A stretch of DNA of 64,000 nt from Litsea cubeba (GCA_012931725.1 CM022946.1:80591963-80655962), one strand, 5' to 3'. Positions 45,914 through 58,207 are shown, counted from the first letter of the stretch. Numbers and translations: made by a program. Notes: a model not told the origin generated them from the letters alone.

Positions 45914-48900
45914 CATCCTAGGGATGAAAGAATTTGATGTAATTTTGGGTATGGATTGATTATCCATCTACAGAGCAGTGATGGATTGCTTCAACAAGAC
46001 GGTCAGATTGCAAGTGTTGGCCGACAGTGTAGAGATTGTTGGAGAGCGGAGACCCATGACCACTAGAGTCATTTCAGCCTTGAGGGCAGATAGATTGATT
46101 AGGAGTGGATGTGAGGGCTATGTGGCATTTATCGCGGAGGATAAATTGTCCATAGCGGTGGAGGATATCCCAACTGTGTGTGAGTTCCCGGATGTATTTC
46201 CGGATGAGATACCTGGATTACCACCGGTTCGAAAGATTGATTTCATAATTGAGCTTGTGCCAGGGATGGCACAGATATCAAAAGCCCCTTACCGTATGGC
46301 CCCAGTAGAACTAAGGGAGCTGAAAGCTCAATTGGAAGATCTCTTGGACAAGGGATTTGTGAGACCGAGTGTATCACCATGGGGTGCACTGGTGTTGTTT
46401 GTGAAGAAGAATGATGGTACGATGCGCATGTGCATAGACTACAGGCAGCTAAATTAGGTTACGATCAAGAACAAGTACCCTTTACCAAGGATAGACAAGT
46501 TATTTGACTAGTTGCAGGGTGCACAGTACTTCTCGAAGATAGACTTGAGATCAGGCTACCATCAGATATGTTTCAGAGATCAAGATTTACATAAGACAGC
46601 CTTTAGGACCAGATACGGACATTATGAGTTCTTAGTTATGCCATTTGGGCTGACCAATGCACCTGGAGTCTTCATGCTTTGATGAATAGGATCTTTGCAC
46701 CATGCTTAGATCGGTTCACAGTCGTATTCATAGACGATGTTCTAGTCTATTCGAGGTCCAGAGATGAGCATGTAGAACATTTGAGGACTTCATTACAGAT
46801 TCTAAAAGAGAATCAGCTCTATGCCAAGCTGAGTAAGTGTGATTTTTGGCTTGAGCAAGTGTCTTTTCTTGGACATATCATCTCCAGAGAAGGTTTAGCA
46901 GCAGATTTAGCGAAGATTGAAGCAGTAGTCAGTTAGCAGAGTCCGAAGTCAGTGTCAGATATCAGGAGTTCTCTGGGTTTGGCAGGATATTATAGAAGAT
47001 TTGTGAAGGGATTCTCCCGTATAGCAGCCCCATTGACCAAGTTGACAAGGAAGGATGTTCCTTTCGTGTGGATAGAGAAGTGTGAAGAGAATTTCTAATA
47101 GTTGAAGACCAGATTGACCACAGCTCCTATCCTTACCTTACCTACAGGGAATGGAGGGTTTGTGATTTTTACCGATGCTTCAGGCATTGGACTGGGATGC
47201 GTTCTCATGCAAGAAGGGAAAGTAGTGGCCTACGGGTCCAGACAGCTGAAAGAACATGAAAAGAGATACGCTACCTATGATTTGGTACTTGCAGCAGTGG
47301 TCATGGCACTGAAGATGTGGAGACACTACTTGTACGGGGAGAAATTTGAGGTTCACTCGGATCATAGGAGTCTTCAGTATCTGTTTAGGCAGAAGGATTT
47401 GAACATGAGGCAGACTAGATGGATGGAGTACATCAAAGACTATGACTTTCCAATAAAGTATCATCCTGGGAAAGCTAATGTAGTTGCAGATGTACTGAGC
47501 AGGAAGACAGCGAATACCGAATGTTTATAGGCAGAGTGGTCTTTGACAGAGTTATTCAAAGATTTGGCCATTGAGTTCCAGCCTCAGAGTGAGAGAATCA
47601 TGGCTGCAGCATGCATACTTGGGAGCCAAAGATTCTAGTCAGAATCAAAGGCAGTCAGAGAGATGATCTATAGTTAGTTAGAGTGATTGACAACATAGCA
47701 GACATGACAGAATTCAGACTCATAGATGGAGTGTTGTATTGCTAAGACAGATTGTGAGTACCGGGTGTTCATGACTTGAGAAACGAGATTATGGTTGAGG
47801 CAAACCATTCTCGTTATGCTATTCATCCTAGGAGCACCAAAATATATCAGAACTTAAAAAGTCTTTACTGGTGGAACAACATGAAGAAGGATATTGCAGG
47901 ATTTGTCTCGAGATGTCTAGTGTGTCAACAAGTGAAGGTTAAGCATCAAAAACCTCCAGGGTTACTCCAACCCTTGAAGACACCGGAATGGAAGTGGGAG
48001 CACATCACCATGGACTTTGTGGCAGGATTACCACCCATAAGGGACAGTGATAGTATCTGGGTGATTGTTGACAGACTCACCAAGTCAGCACACTTCATTC
48101 CGATGAGAATGAAAGGATCCATGGATGTTTTGGCATACAAGTACATCGACAGCATCGTCAGATTGCATGGAATTCCATATTCCATTGTTTCAGATAGAGA
48201 CATGAGGTTTGTGGGCAGATTTTGGGTTAGTTTACAAGCAGCTTTAGGCACTACATTGAGTTTCAGCACTGCGTATCACCCTCAAACAGATGGACAGACT
48301 GAGAGGACCAATCAAACTATGGAGGATATGTTGCGGGCATGTGTTCTAGATCTCGGGAAAGACTGGGAGAAGAGTCTTCCTTTGTGTGAGTTCGCCTACA
48401 ACAATAGCTATCATTCCAGCATTGGGATGGCACTGTTCGAGGCACTGTATGGACGGAAGTGCAAGACCCCAATTTGTTGGGAAGAGATTGGTGTTTGGAG
48501 TTTTCATGGACCTTCGATCGTCAGTGATACTAGTGAGAAAGTGAAGCAGATCATTGACAGACTGAAGATTGCAAGAGACCGACAAAAGAGCTACACAGAC
48601 CTGAAGAGAAGAGATTTGGAGTTTCAGGTTGGAGACAAAGTGTTTCTCAAAGTCTCACAGACTAGAGGAACTATGAGATTCGATCAGAAAGGGAAATTGG
48701 CTCGAAGGTACATAGGACCGTTTGAGATTGATATGCGCGTTGGTGAAGTGGCTTACCGGTTGATACTACCAATAGAGTTAGTAGGAGTTTACAAGTTTTT
48801 TCATATCTCTATGCTGAGGAAGTACATCCAGACCCTTCACATGCGCTACATCATGAGCCTTTGGATGTTCAGCCAGACGTTACATTTGTGGAGAAACCGA

Positions 48901-49056
48901 AGAAGATCATTGATACAAAGGAATAGGTTCTCAGGACTAGGACCATTCATTGGGTCAAGGTACAATGGGAACATCACAGTCCTAGAGAAGCTACATGGGA
49001 ACTTAGAGATAAGGTTCAGGAAAAGTATCCACGGTTATTACCAGAGGTGTGTTAGT
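45914..49056 (+). pseudogene. element B Pol (protease end, RT-RNase H, integrase, chromodomain)
   Basis: Order: protease end (FDVILGMD), RT entry FPDVFPDEIPGLPP, VSPWGALVLFVKKNDG, CIDYRQLN, SKIDLRSGYHQ, FLVMPFGLTNAP, then the active box FIDDVLVYS (46727-46738). RNase H has FVIFTDASGIGLGCVL with its catalytic Asp retained. Integrase from about 47776 has an HHCC finger (HSRYAIH...CLVC) and DDE residues in TMDFVAGL, SDRDMRF and the TERTNQTMEDML helix. A chromodomain-like end is in another frame near 48950-49050 (RTIHWVKVQWEHHSPREATW). Defects: TAG 46455-46457, a TAG after LFD, a frameshift near 46675, TAG 46934-46936, TAA-TAG near 47096, a frameshift before integrase, and a 1-nt loss near 48830. 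Many stops sit where relatives have Gln (CAG/CAA) or Trp. Confidence 0.91.
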
Positions 49057-49061
49057 GATTT
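49057..49061. repeat. target duplication of the Tekay-family solo LTR
   Basis: GATTT, repeated at 52170-52174. Confidence 0.9.
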
Positions 49062-49564
49062 TGTAAGACCCCGACCCGAGAGACCTCGATTAGAGTTGAT
49101 TAAGTCGTGCTTTAGTTTTAAGTGTGTTTAGTGGTTTTTGATTTAGTTTGGGATTAGAGTATCTTTTATAATAGCTTTTGGGAATTTTGAGAGCCTTTTT
49201 CTTGTGGGACCCTTTGGGGGTTCTTGCTATGAATTGTGTGAGCTTGGGGGTTTATCCATGATTTTCAAAATTATGTTTTAATCCCGTTTGACTTATCTTG
49301 TTTATCCCTACAACTTTCATGTTGACATCGTTCCCATTCGAGAGCCCTAAACCTGACTTTTTACAATTGGAGGGCAAAATGGTCTTTTTACCCAAAATCT
49401 GGACACCAATTTCGATGTCACCAAAACTTGCAAAATATATACTTTTTGGAAACTAGAAATTTCGTCGAGCAACTTTACTTTCTTCATCGAATTCATTTGA
49501 AGCCCCAAAAGCCATGTTTTTAGCCCGACAAGTCTTTTAAGTTGTGGGCCCCATCCCCAATTGC

Positions 49565-49572
49565 TATATAAG
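49565..49572 (+). promoter_or_regulatory. TATA box of the Tekay-family solo LTR
   Basis: TATATAAG, at the position of TATAAATA in Tekay1. Confidence 0.6.
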
Positions 49573-50451
49573 GAGAGCCCTCTTCCCATTCTTCCTTTCC
49601 TTGCTACCTTTCTTGTGAGAGAGACCCTTGTTCCAGCCCTAGGGTTTCCTCTTCTCTTGCCTTCTTCTTGCTTCTTTATCTTCAATCCACCACCAAGCTA
49701 TTGTTAATGGAAAAATAGAGGCCACAATATTCTTCCTCATCTTGAAGGCTCACCATTGATGCAACTTGTAAGGAAATCCACCCACTCTAGAGCAACCTTT
49801 GAGCTAGTTTTGGCTATTTGAAACACTTCCAAGTAAGTAATCCTTCCAAATCTTCTAGATTCATACTCTCCTAGCCCTAGAGAGACTAAATCTTGGCTAT
49901 TGCAAACTTTCTCTTTCTATTGTGTGGTTTTGATGGTTTTAGGGTTTGTATTTGGGGGTTTTGTGTAGATTTGGTGTCTTGGCTTGGAGAGGTGTTAGTG
50001 GCTTGATTTTCTTAGCATTGGACCTAAGGCAAGTGGATGAATGGATTTATTTCATGATTTCTTGCTTTTAAAAAATTGGAACTCTTACTCATTGCTCTCA
50101 CCTAATTCATCTTTATGAGTTTTTATGGTTTTGAAAATATGTATAATGATAGGCTACTCTCTATGAATAGTTCTCTTGGAAAACATGTGCATCACTGTCT
50201 TGTTTATAGATCATTTGTGTTCATTTATGGACTTTTATCAATGGAGTTGCCTTGCATTGAATGAGGTAGAAGTGATGGAGAAGTTAATGTTGTGATGGTG
50301 TGGTTGTTGGGAGAAGTGAATGATGGATTGAAAGGGAGTTTAGATGAGGTTTTGAGACCCTCAAATGTGTGATTAATGGGTGCTCAAAAGAGGGTGAAAG
50401 GAAGGAAAGAAGAATGGCCGAACTGTACATAAAAAATAGTTTCTGGACAGT

Positions 50452-50640
50452 TCGCTCGAGCGACCTTGACACATCGCTCGAGCGAACCCGTCACAGAACC
50501 TCGTTGGCTCGAGCCAACCCTCTGATCGCTTGAGCCAACCTGATCCGAGCAGGTCCGCTCGAGTGAACCTTGGTCCGCTTGAGCGAACCCTAAACAGAGA
50601 GCAGTTCGCCCAAGCGAACTTCCCAGTCCGGTCGAGCGAA
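50452..50640 (+). repeat. GCTCGAGC palindrome cluster, solo Tekay LTR
   Basis: About eight GCTCGAGC-like octamers in 190 bp, some with one substitution (GCTTGAGC, GCTCGAGT, GGTCGAGC). Flanking bases often give TTCGCTCGAGCGAAC-type extended palindromes. About 0.89 kb downstream of the TATA box. Confidence 0.88.
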
Positions 50641-52191
50641 CTGACTGCCATGCCTGGGTTAATACTTAAAGACTTGAAACATTGTTTCTAGGCTTGGGGA
50701 GGTATTGTTTGGAGCCCCAATGCTATGTAGGGACTGTAAGGCATCGTATGAAGTCCAAAGGAAGGAGAAACCCCATTATGGACATTCATTGATGATTTTT
50801 TTTAGGTTGGTCAATGTGTATAAGGACCCGAGATGTCCCTAATTCTTAAAAGAGTACCAATTTATATCATAACCGACATACGGAACCCTATTCATATTGG
50901 CCCAAATCTTGAAACCTCAATGCCTAGCCCGGAAATGTATGAGGATCCACTCTTATTTGATTTTTAACTAAACTCTTACTCATGGATTTCGAAACCACGA
51001 TATGTGGTTATGCTTGCCCCGAGAGCATTGTTTTTGCATATTGCTGATCCATTTAAACCCGTCCCAATACTAATGTGTTCTGTACCTATGGGTACCCCGC
51101 CCCGTTATGTGTATTCAATTGTTTTGATTTTTTCGCATGTTACCTATGAGTCGGCACCACTAAGCTTGGATAACCTTATCGGCTTGATCCAACGGTTTGG
51201 AGATCCCCCTTATGTTATACCAGCTGCAGCATGGTTCCCGCCTCGCCCTGATATATCCGGTTCGCTACTATGGTCCCGCAGAGTATTATATGTATTTATT
51301 GTATAAAATCATTGACTCTCCTCAACTCGTGTGACTGAGGTCAACGTCGTTGATCCTCCTCACCTTGTGTGACTGAGGTCAATGTCCCGATGTACTCTCA
51401 TCACTTTTGTGAGAGAGGATTTAGCTTTGTGTGGTTGCCATCTTGCTAGTTCCGAATCCTTGTTAACTTACATGTTTTATTGCATATGTACCTCTTTTAA
51501 ATGACACATTCTTCTTTTATGAAATTCATTATTTATCCAGGTTCTACTATGTTTCTAAAGGCATCATTGTTTTGAATTATTGTTATATCTTTACACCCAC
51601 TTGCCAGACCGTCGTGTCTGATCTATTTATTTTGGTATCGAGGAGGAGCCTGAGGAGGCGGTCGGTGAACCGCAGCGTGTAATAGAGTGGCAAGCTGACG
51701 ATGTCATGTAGACATTCATTCAGGCTTTGAGGATGACATTTTGGGAACCCTGGATATCATCTTTTGGGTTTTATTGGATGTATGGTCTTTGTTGACCATT
51801 GTTTTGGGGCAATTAATCAATTGATCTTTTGTTTACACAATTAACTTTACTTTTGGGAAATATGTTATGATCATTGCTCATTCTGATATCTTGTCATGTC
51901 AATTATAAAACAGTCTTGTTTATGGAATGGAATAGCACTAATATGATTTGCTACACGCTTCTGCTATCTCAAATACATGTTTAATATGTTTATATGTGAG
52001 ATGATATGTATGGATAATCCTCACCGCGAAACCCTGTGGGAAATCACGTGCACGGATAAATGTTTTCTTAATTCCGTGTGCGGATTAGCCAAAGAGATGC
52101 ACGTGGCACGGCATCATCATCAGTCCCGATCCCGAATTTGGTCCCCTAACCCAGTCCGGGGTCGCGACAGATTTGGAGGACCAAATATCCT

Positions 52192-52207
52192 AAGGGGGGG
52201 GAGAGTA
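52192..52207 (+). other. element B polypurine tract
   Basis: AAGGGGGGGGAGAGTA directly before the 3' LTR. The preceding GGAGGACCAAAT context matches that of the coding-less element. Confidence 0.8.
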
Positions 52208-54989
52208 TGTAACTCCCCGTCCCTTAACTCATCGTTAATTATAATTAATTGTTTGATTAGTTAGTAAGTTTCCTTAGAGTCTGAGCGAGTCGAGTTTATC
52301 GTATGGATCACGCGTGCGAAGTCTCGTGCGCGTCCGAGATCATTTGGGTACAGTAAGGGGGTGGTTTGCAATTTGGGAAGTTTATAGGGGTTTAATCGAG
52401 ATTATGAGTTTTTGTGAGTTTGAGTGCATCGAGTAGATCGCATCATTTCATGAACATTTGCCTTCTGTTGCGTTGTGATCCGGTGCGTCGAAGAGCCTCA
52501 AATAAGAATTAAGGACCAAACTCATATTTACACTTAACTTAACCTAATATAAAGCCCCTTCACTCATCTGTTACTTCCTCTCTTTCATTTCACTATTCCA
52601 ACTCCAGAAACCCAGCCACCATTACTACCTCCTCACTGCCGACACATCCCGGAGCTCCGTCATCGCCGGTGAAGCTTCTAATCATCTTCCCCAAGCTTCC
52701 AAGTTCACTAATATCCCCATTTCTAAGCTTTTCATCCACAAACAACTCTAAGGTAGGCTCTCAAGACATGAAGACTTAGTGAATCCTTTTCCTTTTAGTT
52801 AGAAATGAATTAAGGAGACTCACCTCAACCCTTGGCATGCATTTGTAGGAGTGATTTGGGTTTGAGAGTTGTTTTCTCCATCTTTGAGCTTAAAAGAGAT
52901 TTTCTCCCAAAATTCTCTTGGATTTTCAATTAGCTCTTCATCAAAGGCAAGTACATATTATGCTGGATATGTTTGTCTTCTCTTGAATTGTACACAAATT
53001 TGATGGTTTAGATGTCTTTTCCTCATTTATTGATTTTGAATTTCTAAAACATGATAAATGGGTTTATTTGCTTAATGAATTGGATTAGGATGTTGATGAT
53101 TTGATTAGATGGATGATAGGAATTAGAATGGACTTGTTATATGCATAATGTGGTTGTATATCAGGTTCAAGAAGAATGGGATGGAATTGACCCATGTTCA
53201 CTGCAGTTACAGAACCTATGTTCTGTAACCGCGGTGTACTCGGTCGATCGATCAGGGGTCTCGGTCGACCGAGCACACAGGGTCAGGTTCTCTGGAACCT
53301 GACCATTTCACTGTTCACGCATTTTTCACTTACAACTAGGGGTCGACTGACCTTGGGGTAGGTAAACCGACCATGAAGGGGGTCGACCTGTTTAACTAAA
53401 AATTTCCCTTTTGAAGGGACATTTTCACCCATTTTGATTATGACTGAATTGGAACCTTGGCTACCCATTTTGGACTAATTTGACTATATATGAAGATGTT
53501 TTGAGCCGACGTTCCTCATGGTTATTCCGGTTGAATCGGGATCCATCCTAACTCAATCTTGAACGGTATGGGACAACGGGATACCTTCCTTTAAATCTAT
53601 GCATGAAGAATGTTCGTTTGGGTATCCTGAACCTTAACCCTTTTGTTGACTGAGTAGAAATGTACGATGCTTCGGGATTAACTATATAATTAGGATTGGA
53701 TTGTTTATCGTTTATGATTCCGAATTATACCGTTTGGTACCTTCCACATGAAATGTTCATGTTCCTTAGCTTCGTTTATTTTATTTATTTGGAATTATAT
53801 GATGAACTTAGATGATGAACTTAGGATCCCTTTCGTTATTCCGTTCATTCTGAAGTTTGATGGAAGTCTTGAGACTAGATGACTTTGATTGTAAAGTCTG
53901 TCGAGAACTACTTACGGTAATGTTTTGAAGAAGTTTGATGATTTGGATTTGACAATGGATAAGTAGTTTCTCCTATGATTATTGAATCTTGTTCACACAA
54001 GAAAGTCTAGTCCCTCACTATGATATTTTTAGGACTCTTGTCTCAGGCACCACTCAGCTGTAAACGCCCACAAACTTAGGGCACCATTTGTGTGAGGACT
54101 TTGGCTTGAACGTCTGCGCATTAAGACTTTTTATATTTAGATGGATGTACACCATCAGATACATGTTCTGAAGAAGTTTGATGTTTTTGTTTTATTTTGT
54201 TTTTAAAGGGTATCATTTTGATTGCTTGCCTGGTTTTCATCCCGTGCCACTCTACCACAGCTCTCATGTTGAGTATGGAGGGTCATGTGAAACTATCCGT
54301 GGTGCATTAGCTTATGTGATTTGCCTATTTGTTAGATATTTTATTAGTCTGTATATGATTCGAATGCTATACATTACTTACTTCTGAATGCTATGCATTT
54401 CTACTGATCTTATCTATCGTATTGTCTACTCTGATTCGTTCTACATATCTGTTAATGTTTTATATATATTACTTGCCGACCTTTGTGTCTGATGATGCTA
54501 CTCTTGGTGCATAGGTACTGAGCCTTCCTATTACGAGGAGGACGAAACGACGGAGGAAGTTCATGCAGATCAGCCTGATGACTCCTTAGAATATAGTACG
54601 AACGGCATTGTATAGCCGTATGACCCCGTACATGAGTGCGTTCATGATACATCTTTTTAGTTCCATCTTTTGTTCTCTTTATCATTTTGATTAGGCCCAG
54701 GTTTTGATGTGGCCTAATATTGTAATTAATACTTTTGTTAACAGTTTTAAACTTGAACTCAAGTTATACTATTCAGTATTTGCTCAAACTATACTCTTTT
54801 AAGATACCACTTGTATTTATAAGCTTCCGCTATTTGTTATATGTATTCAAGGAAATGCTTATACCTCACAGCGTTCTTCGATCCAATTGGGACACGATTG
54901 GGGCTAAGTTGTATTTGATTAAGGTTTGGAAATCTTTAATTAGCCCTAATCTCATGCATAACCCCAGTTTACATTTTGGGGGCGTGACA
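52208..54989 (+). mobile_element. element B 3' LTR
   Basis: TGTAACTCCCCGTCCC to GGGGGCGTGACA, 2.78 kb. TATAAAG at 52548-52554. Several percent different from the 5' LTR. Confidence 0.93.
53199..53304 (+). repeat. three consecutive hairpins, element B 3' LTR
   Basis: Hairpin 1: 53199-53215 with 53220-53236 (one mismatch and one possible G-U pair). Hairpin 2: GTGTACTCGGTCGA (53234-53247) with TCGACCGAGCACAC (53265-53278), 13 of 14 paired. Hairpin 3: GGTCAGGTTC, loop TCTG, GAACCTGACC (53281-53304), perfect. Hairpins 2 and 3 are better here than in the 5' LTR and hairpin 1 is worse. Confidence 0.92.
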
Positions 54990-54994
54990 GATTT

Positions 54995-55748
54995 AGCTCA
55001 TTGTGGATGCCATCTTGCAAGCTTCTTGTTCTTTTGTACCCTTACATGTTTTATATTACTCATGTGTTTTTGGTTAAATGATGCATCTTATTTCCTTAAA
55101 GTCATTGTTTTAGCAGGTTTAATTGTTTTCCAAGGTAACCTTTAAATGTATTTTATTACTATATCTTTTCACCCACCTGCCAGACCATCGTGTTTGACCC
55201 ACTCTTTGGTACTCAGGTCCAAATGTCATTTACCCTGAGGAGGCGGCCGGAGAGCCACAACGCGTAGGCGAATGGCAGGTTGATGATGTCGTTTAGACAT
55301 GGGGTCAAGCCTTGAGATACGGAACATTTTGGGGACTATGACTAACATATTTTTGGGAACTTTTATTGGTTGTACTAGCCTTTGTTGGCCATTATTTTTG
55401 GGGAGTGATTAATTAACTGATCTTTTGTATAAACATTTAACTTTACTTTCTTGGGAATGCCAAATGAGTAGTTGCTCACTCTGACATCATGAATTATATA
55501 CTTGTGTTATCAGTCTTGCTTTATGGAATGAATTGACAGCTTGGTTTACTACACGCTTCCGCATCCCGAATGTGAATGGCTAGTGTGTGAAATCCTCACC
55601 GCAGAATCTTGTGGGAAATCACGTGCACGGATGAAATGTTCATCTTTAATACGTGTACGTTGTAGCCAATTAAACAAATGCATTTGGCATAGCATCATTA
55701 GATCGCTGATCCTGGATTAGGTCGGTGACCCGGTCCGGGGTCGCGACA
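54995..55748 (+). mobile_element. Tekay1 3' LTR, segment 3 of 3
   Basis: Continues the alignment with about 51420-52169 of the solo LTR and ends CCGGTCCGGGGTCGCGACA. The expected flanking duplication after it is AGACC (55749-55753); its partner is outside the window. Confidence 0.88.
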
Positions 55749-56029
55749 AGACCCCTCCCCAATTTTTCTCAACTGATACCAGTTATAACTTTCCCTGTTA
55801 CAGGTCTTTTGGTCATTTTCAATATACTTGGAAGGAGTGGCAATTCCCTGCTGGAGGTCTTTCCCTGTTTGCAAGGTCTTTTAGGTTTTTACTACATTGT
55901 ATTCAAATTTATATGATCTCATTTTAGGCTTGGATTTCAAGGTTTAGTAGTTCTACTCTTTTTATTTTGGGATTAAAAAGAAATCATGATTGAGGGGAAA
56001 ACATAACTCTATTTATGAAATGTCCAAAT
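55749..56029. other. host flank, intron-like
   Basis: Single-copy-looking T-rich sequence after the end of Tekay1 and before the alpha-SNAP-like exons. No coding motif seen. Confidence 0.5.
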
Positions 56030-56270
56030 TTGTGATCTTCAAAAAACCAATGAGTAAATGGTGTTTCAGGGGCAAAGCTGGAGCAGTGTATGTCAAGCTA
56101 GCTAGCTATCATTTGAAGGTTTTTATTTCTTGTTCTGTGTTCAGTCTGTTTGGTAATTTGTGCACTCTTTGGTCCTATAGTTGATTTTCTAATTCCAGTT
56201 AGAAAGCAAGCATGAAGTAGCCTCAGCCTTTGTTGATGCAGCAAACTATTATAAAAGATCTCTGCTCAAG
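56030..56270 (+). pseudogene. alpha-SNAP-like gene fragment (vesicle fusion adaptor)
   Basis: Two exon-like blocks with GT-AG borders encode adjacent pieces of a plant alpha-SNAP, the adaptor that recruits NSF to SNARE complexes. Block 56070-56118 gives GKAGAVYVKLASYHLK and ends AAG/GT. Block 56199-56270 starts after CCAG and gives LESKHEVASAFVDAANYYKRSLLK, then GT. The intron between them is 80 bp. Upstream, ...AGTAAATG lies directly before GTGTTTCAG (56061-56069). If those 9 nt are an intron remnant, the split codon becomes Trp as in the family motif KSW-KAG. A 9-nt intron could not be spliced, no further exons are seen, and no full-length protein is possible here. The family match is from memory of the conserved motif. 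Confidence 0.65.
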
Positions 56271-56773
56271 GTTTTTATTTTTTTCAGCTTATCAATACAG
56301 ATTTGTTATTTATCTCACTTGTGTCATCTTAGTTGCAAAGGATTTATCTCTTCTTTCGTTTTTGAATCGATAGTTTGCTTGTTAATTCAATTAACTGTTT
56401 TCAATTTGTGAGAAAGGCGAACTATTTTTTTTTATGCAAGGCTTCTTGAGACTCATTCCATTACTCATATGACATTGTTTTTTTTTCACTATTGTTGTTT
56501 ACATTGGTTTTGGGTGGAAAATTGGAGCTTATCAGAAAGATATCTTGGTTTTATGGCATTTCAGCCTTTGGCATATGAATGTCAATTCATGCATGGAGCA
56601 ACTATGATTTCTTTCTTGCTTTTGGGGATTTGGATTTGCATGGATTTGAGATGGGTTAGAGAGAGAGATGTTGGACTTTTTGTTGAAACGATGGCTTTGG
56701 ATCTCATTTGCTAATTGGAGTGGGGTATCAAGGAATTTCTTTTAGACTTTGGGAATTTGCTTAAGCTTTGTTC

Positions 56774-56810
<37 letters not shown>

Positions 56811-57686
56811 CTTTAGCAGCTTAGACCAATCTAATTATCCATGTGTAAGGGTAAGCTTAATTGAGACAAATTAAGGATAAGCTTTTGTGCACATTTCATG
56901 AATAAGAAAAGAGTGAAAGCTTATTTTCCCTTTAATTCTTGCTCAATATTATAGCATAGATATCAATTATATACTATACATGTAGCATTCTGAGATGAAA
57001 TATTATGCATGTACTACTACTCATTTAAGTGCATGATAGTATTATGCAAGAAGTTCACTTAGTTTATGTGAAAAGTATATCTTTGTTAGATAGTGCTCAT
57101 ACACACATTTAGTTATGTATTGGTATAGAGGTTTTTTTTTTTTTTTTCTGATGTGATAATTTTTTAAAGTGGTTTGCAGTTCTTATTAGAGCTTTGGTAG
57201 ATAGAAAGGTAATAGATATATTCCATCATAAGATACTTGTTTTTGAATAGGATTGTATAGGACAACGCCTCTTAACAGAACAAATTGATGATGGATCATG
57301 TTCTTATCTTGCACATGACTTGATCTAACACACAGACCCATCATAATATGGGGAGCCAAGTCTTTTTATCCTTAATTTTTCAATTGGGGATCCAAGTCTT
57401 TGTTTCCAACTTTAAAAGAAAGCTGAAGCCGGATTTCCTTTTTTCTTTGCTAGAAGAATCTTAATAATTACTTTGTTAAAATCTTCCCACATAACAGCTA
57501 TGTTTTTCATTGTTAAGACTTAAGAACAACTAATGTTTGATGTTGGAGAATTTTATTTTCAAAGTTTTTTTATTCAGATCTTTTTTTTAGTATTTTTTAT
57601 TCTGATCTTTTAAGTTCAAATTTGTATGAATGATGGAAAGGTTTGCCGGTGGAGGGATGGAAAGCATCATAATGCTCCTATGAAAG
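56271..57686. other. host flank without recognised gene
   Basis: AT-rich, intron- or intergenic-like sequence with two long T tracts (about 56780-56808 and 57132-57147). ORFs here (for example 56469-56714) have no recognisable motif. Confidence 0.55.
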
Positions 57687-58207
57687 TGTAACGCCCTAAT
57701 TCTAAATACTGAGTTTACCGCCAAGGTACCTGAATTTGGCGTGCTACTTACCGAAGAAACTAGGAACTTTTAGGATCATAGGTCCTTATTGAGGTCCAAT
57801 CGAAAACTTTTTACCAACATTTATAATAACAGTTGATTGTGGAAGCATATAGAAAATAGTGGAAGCAATATACATATAAATGCGAAAGCAGTAAAGGTAT
57901 CAGTCTCCATAAAGGAAATCATAGCAGGACTATGAATCTAAGCTAATCTCAAAGTATGAAGAATATAGTGTGTACAAAACTTAATATGAATTAACCCGGC
58001 TCTTTGACCAAGGAGGCATTCCTACTAAAATGCCGACTACTACGACTAATACGACTAAAGGGGGGAAGAAAAGTCTCCATCATTGAAGGCTTTGCTTGCT
58101 CGCCCCTCCCTATTAATGACTCGACCGAGATTGTCGTCAAAGTAACTGGACCAAACACATTGATTGGCGGATCAACCCAGCCAAAAAACGTGAGCCAATA
58201 TAGTTAA

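Larger units (their letters stand above)
49062..52169 (+). mobile_element. solo LTR of the Tekay1 family
   Basis: 3.1 kb, TGTAAGACCCCGACCCGAG to CCGGGGTCGCGACA. It lies between the end of element B pol and the B polypurine tract, with GATTT duplicates. It aligns with the three Tekay1 LTR segments and was used to join them. No coding content; small ORFs are not conserved. Confidence 0.93.
37768..54989 (+). mobile_element. Tekay-like chromovirus B (composite, with two solo LTRs inside)
   Basis: Plus-strand order: 5' LTR, primer-binding site, gag, protease, RT-RNase H, integrase with chromodomain, polypurine tract, 3' LTR. Length without the nested solo LTRs is about 10.4 kb. GATTT duplicates flank it. 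The LTRs differ by several percent (about 18 of the first 300 bases), so it is clearly older than the copia element. Many nonsense codons and frameshifts make it non-coding. Confidence 0.93.

Noticed and set aside
20118..50651. Recurring small ORFs with PLERPSGPLERTR-like peptides
   Set aside because: They are translations of the GCTCGAGC hairpin clusters in repeated LTRs, in several frames. The repeat, not a peptide, is what is conserved.
56469..56714. Possible small host gene (81 codons)
   Set aside because: No motif, T-rich intron-like surroundings and no splice or codon signal that distinguishes it from chance.
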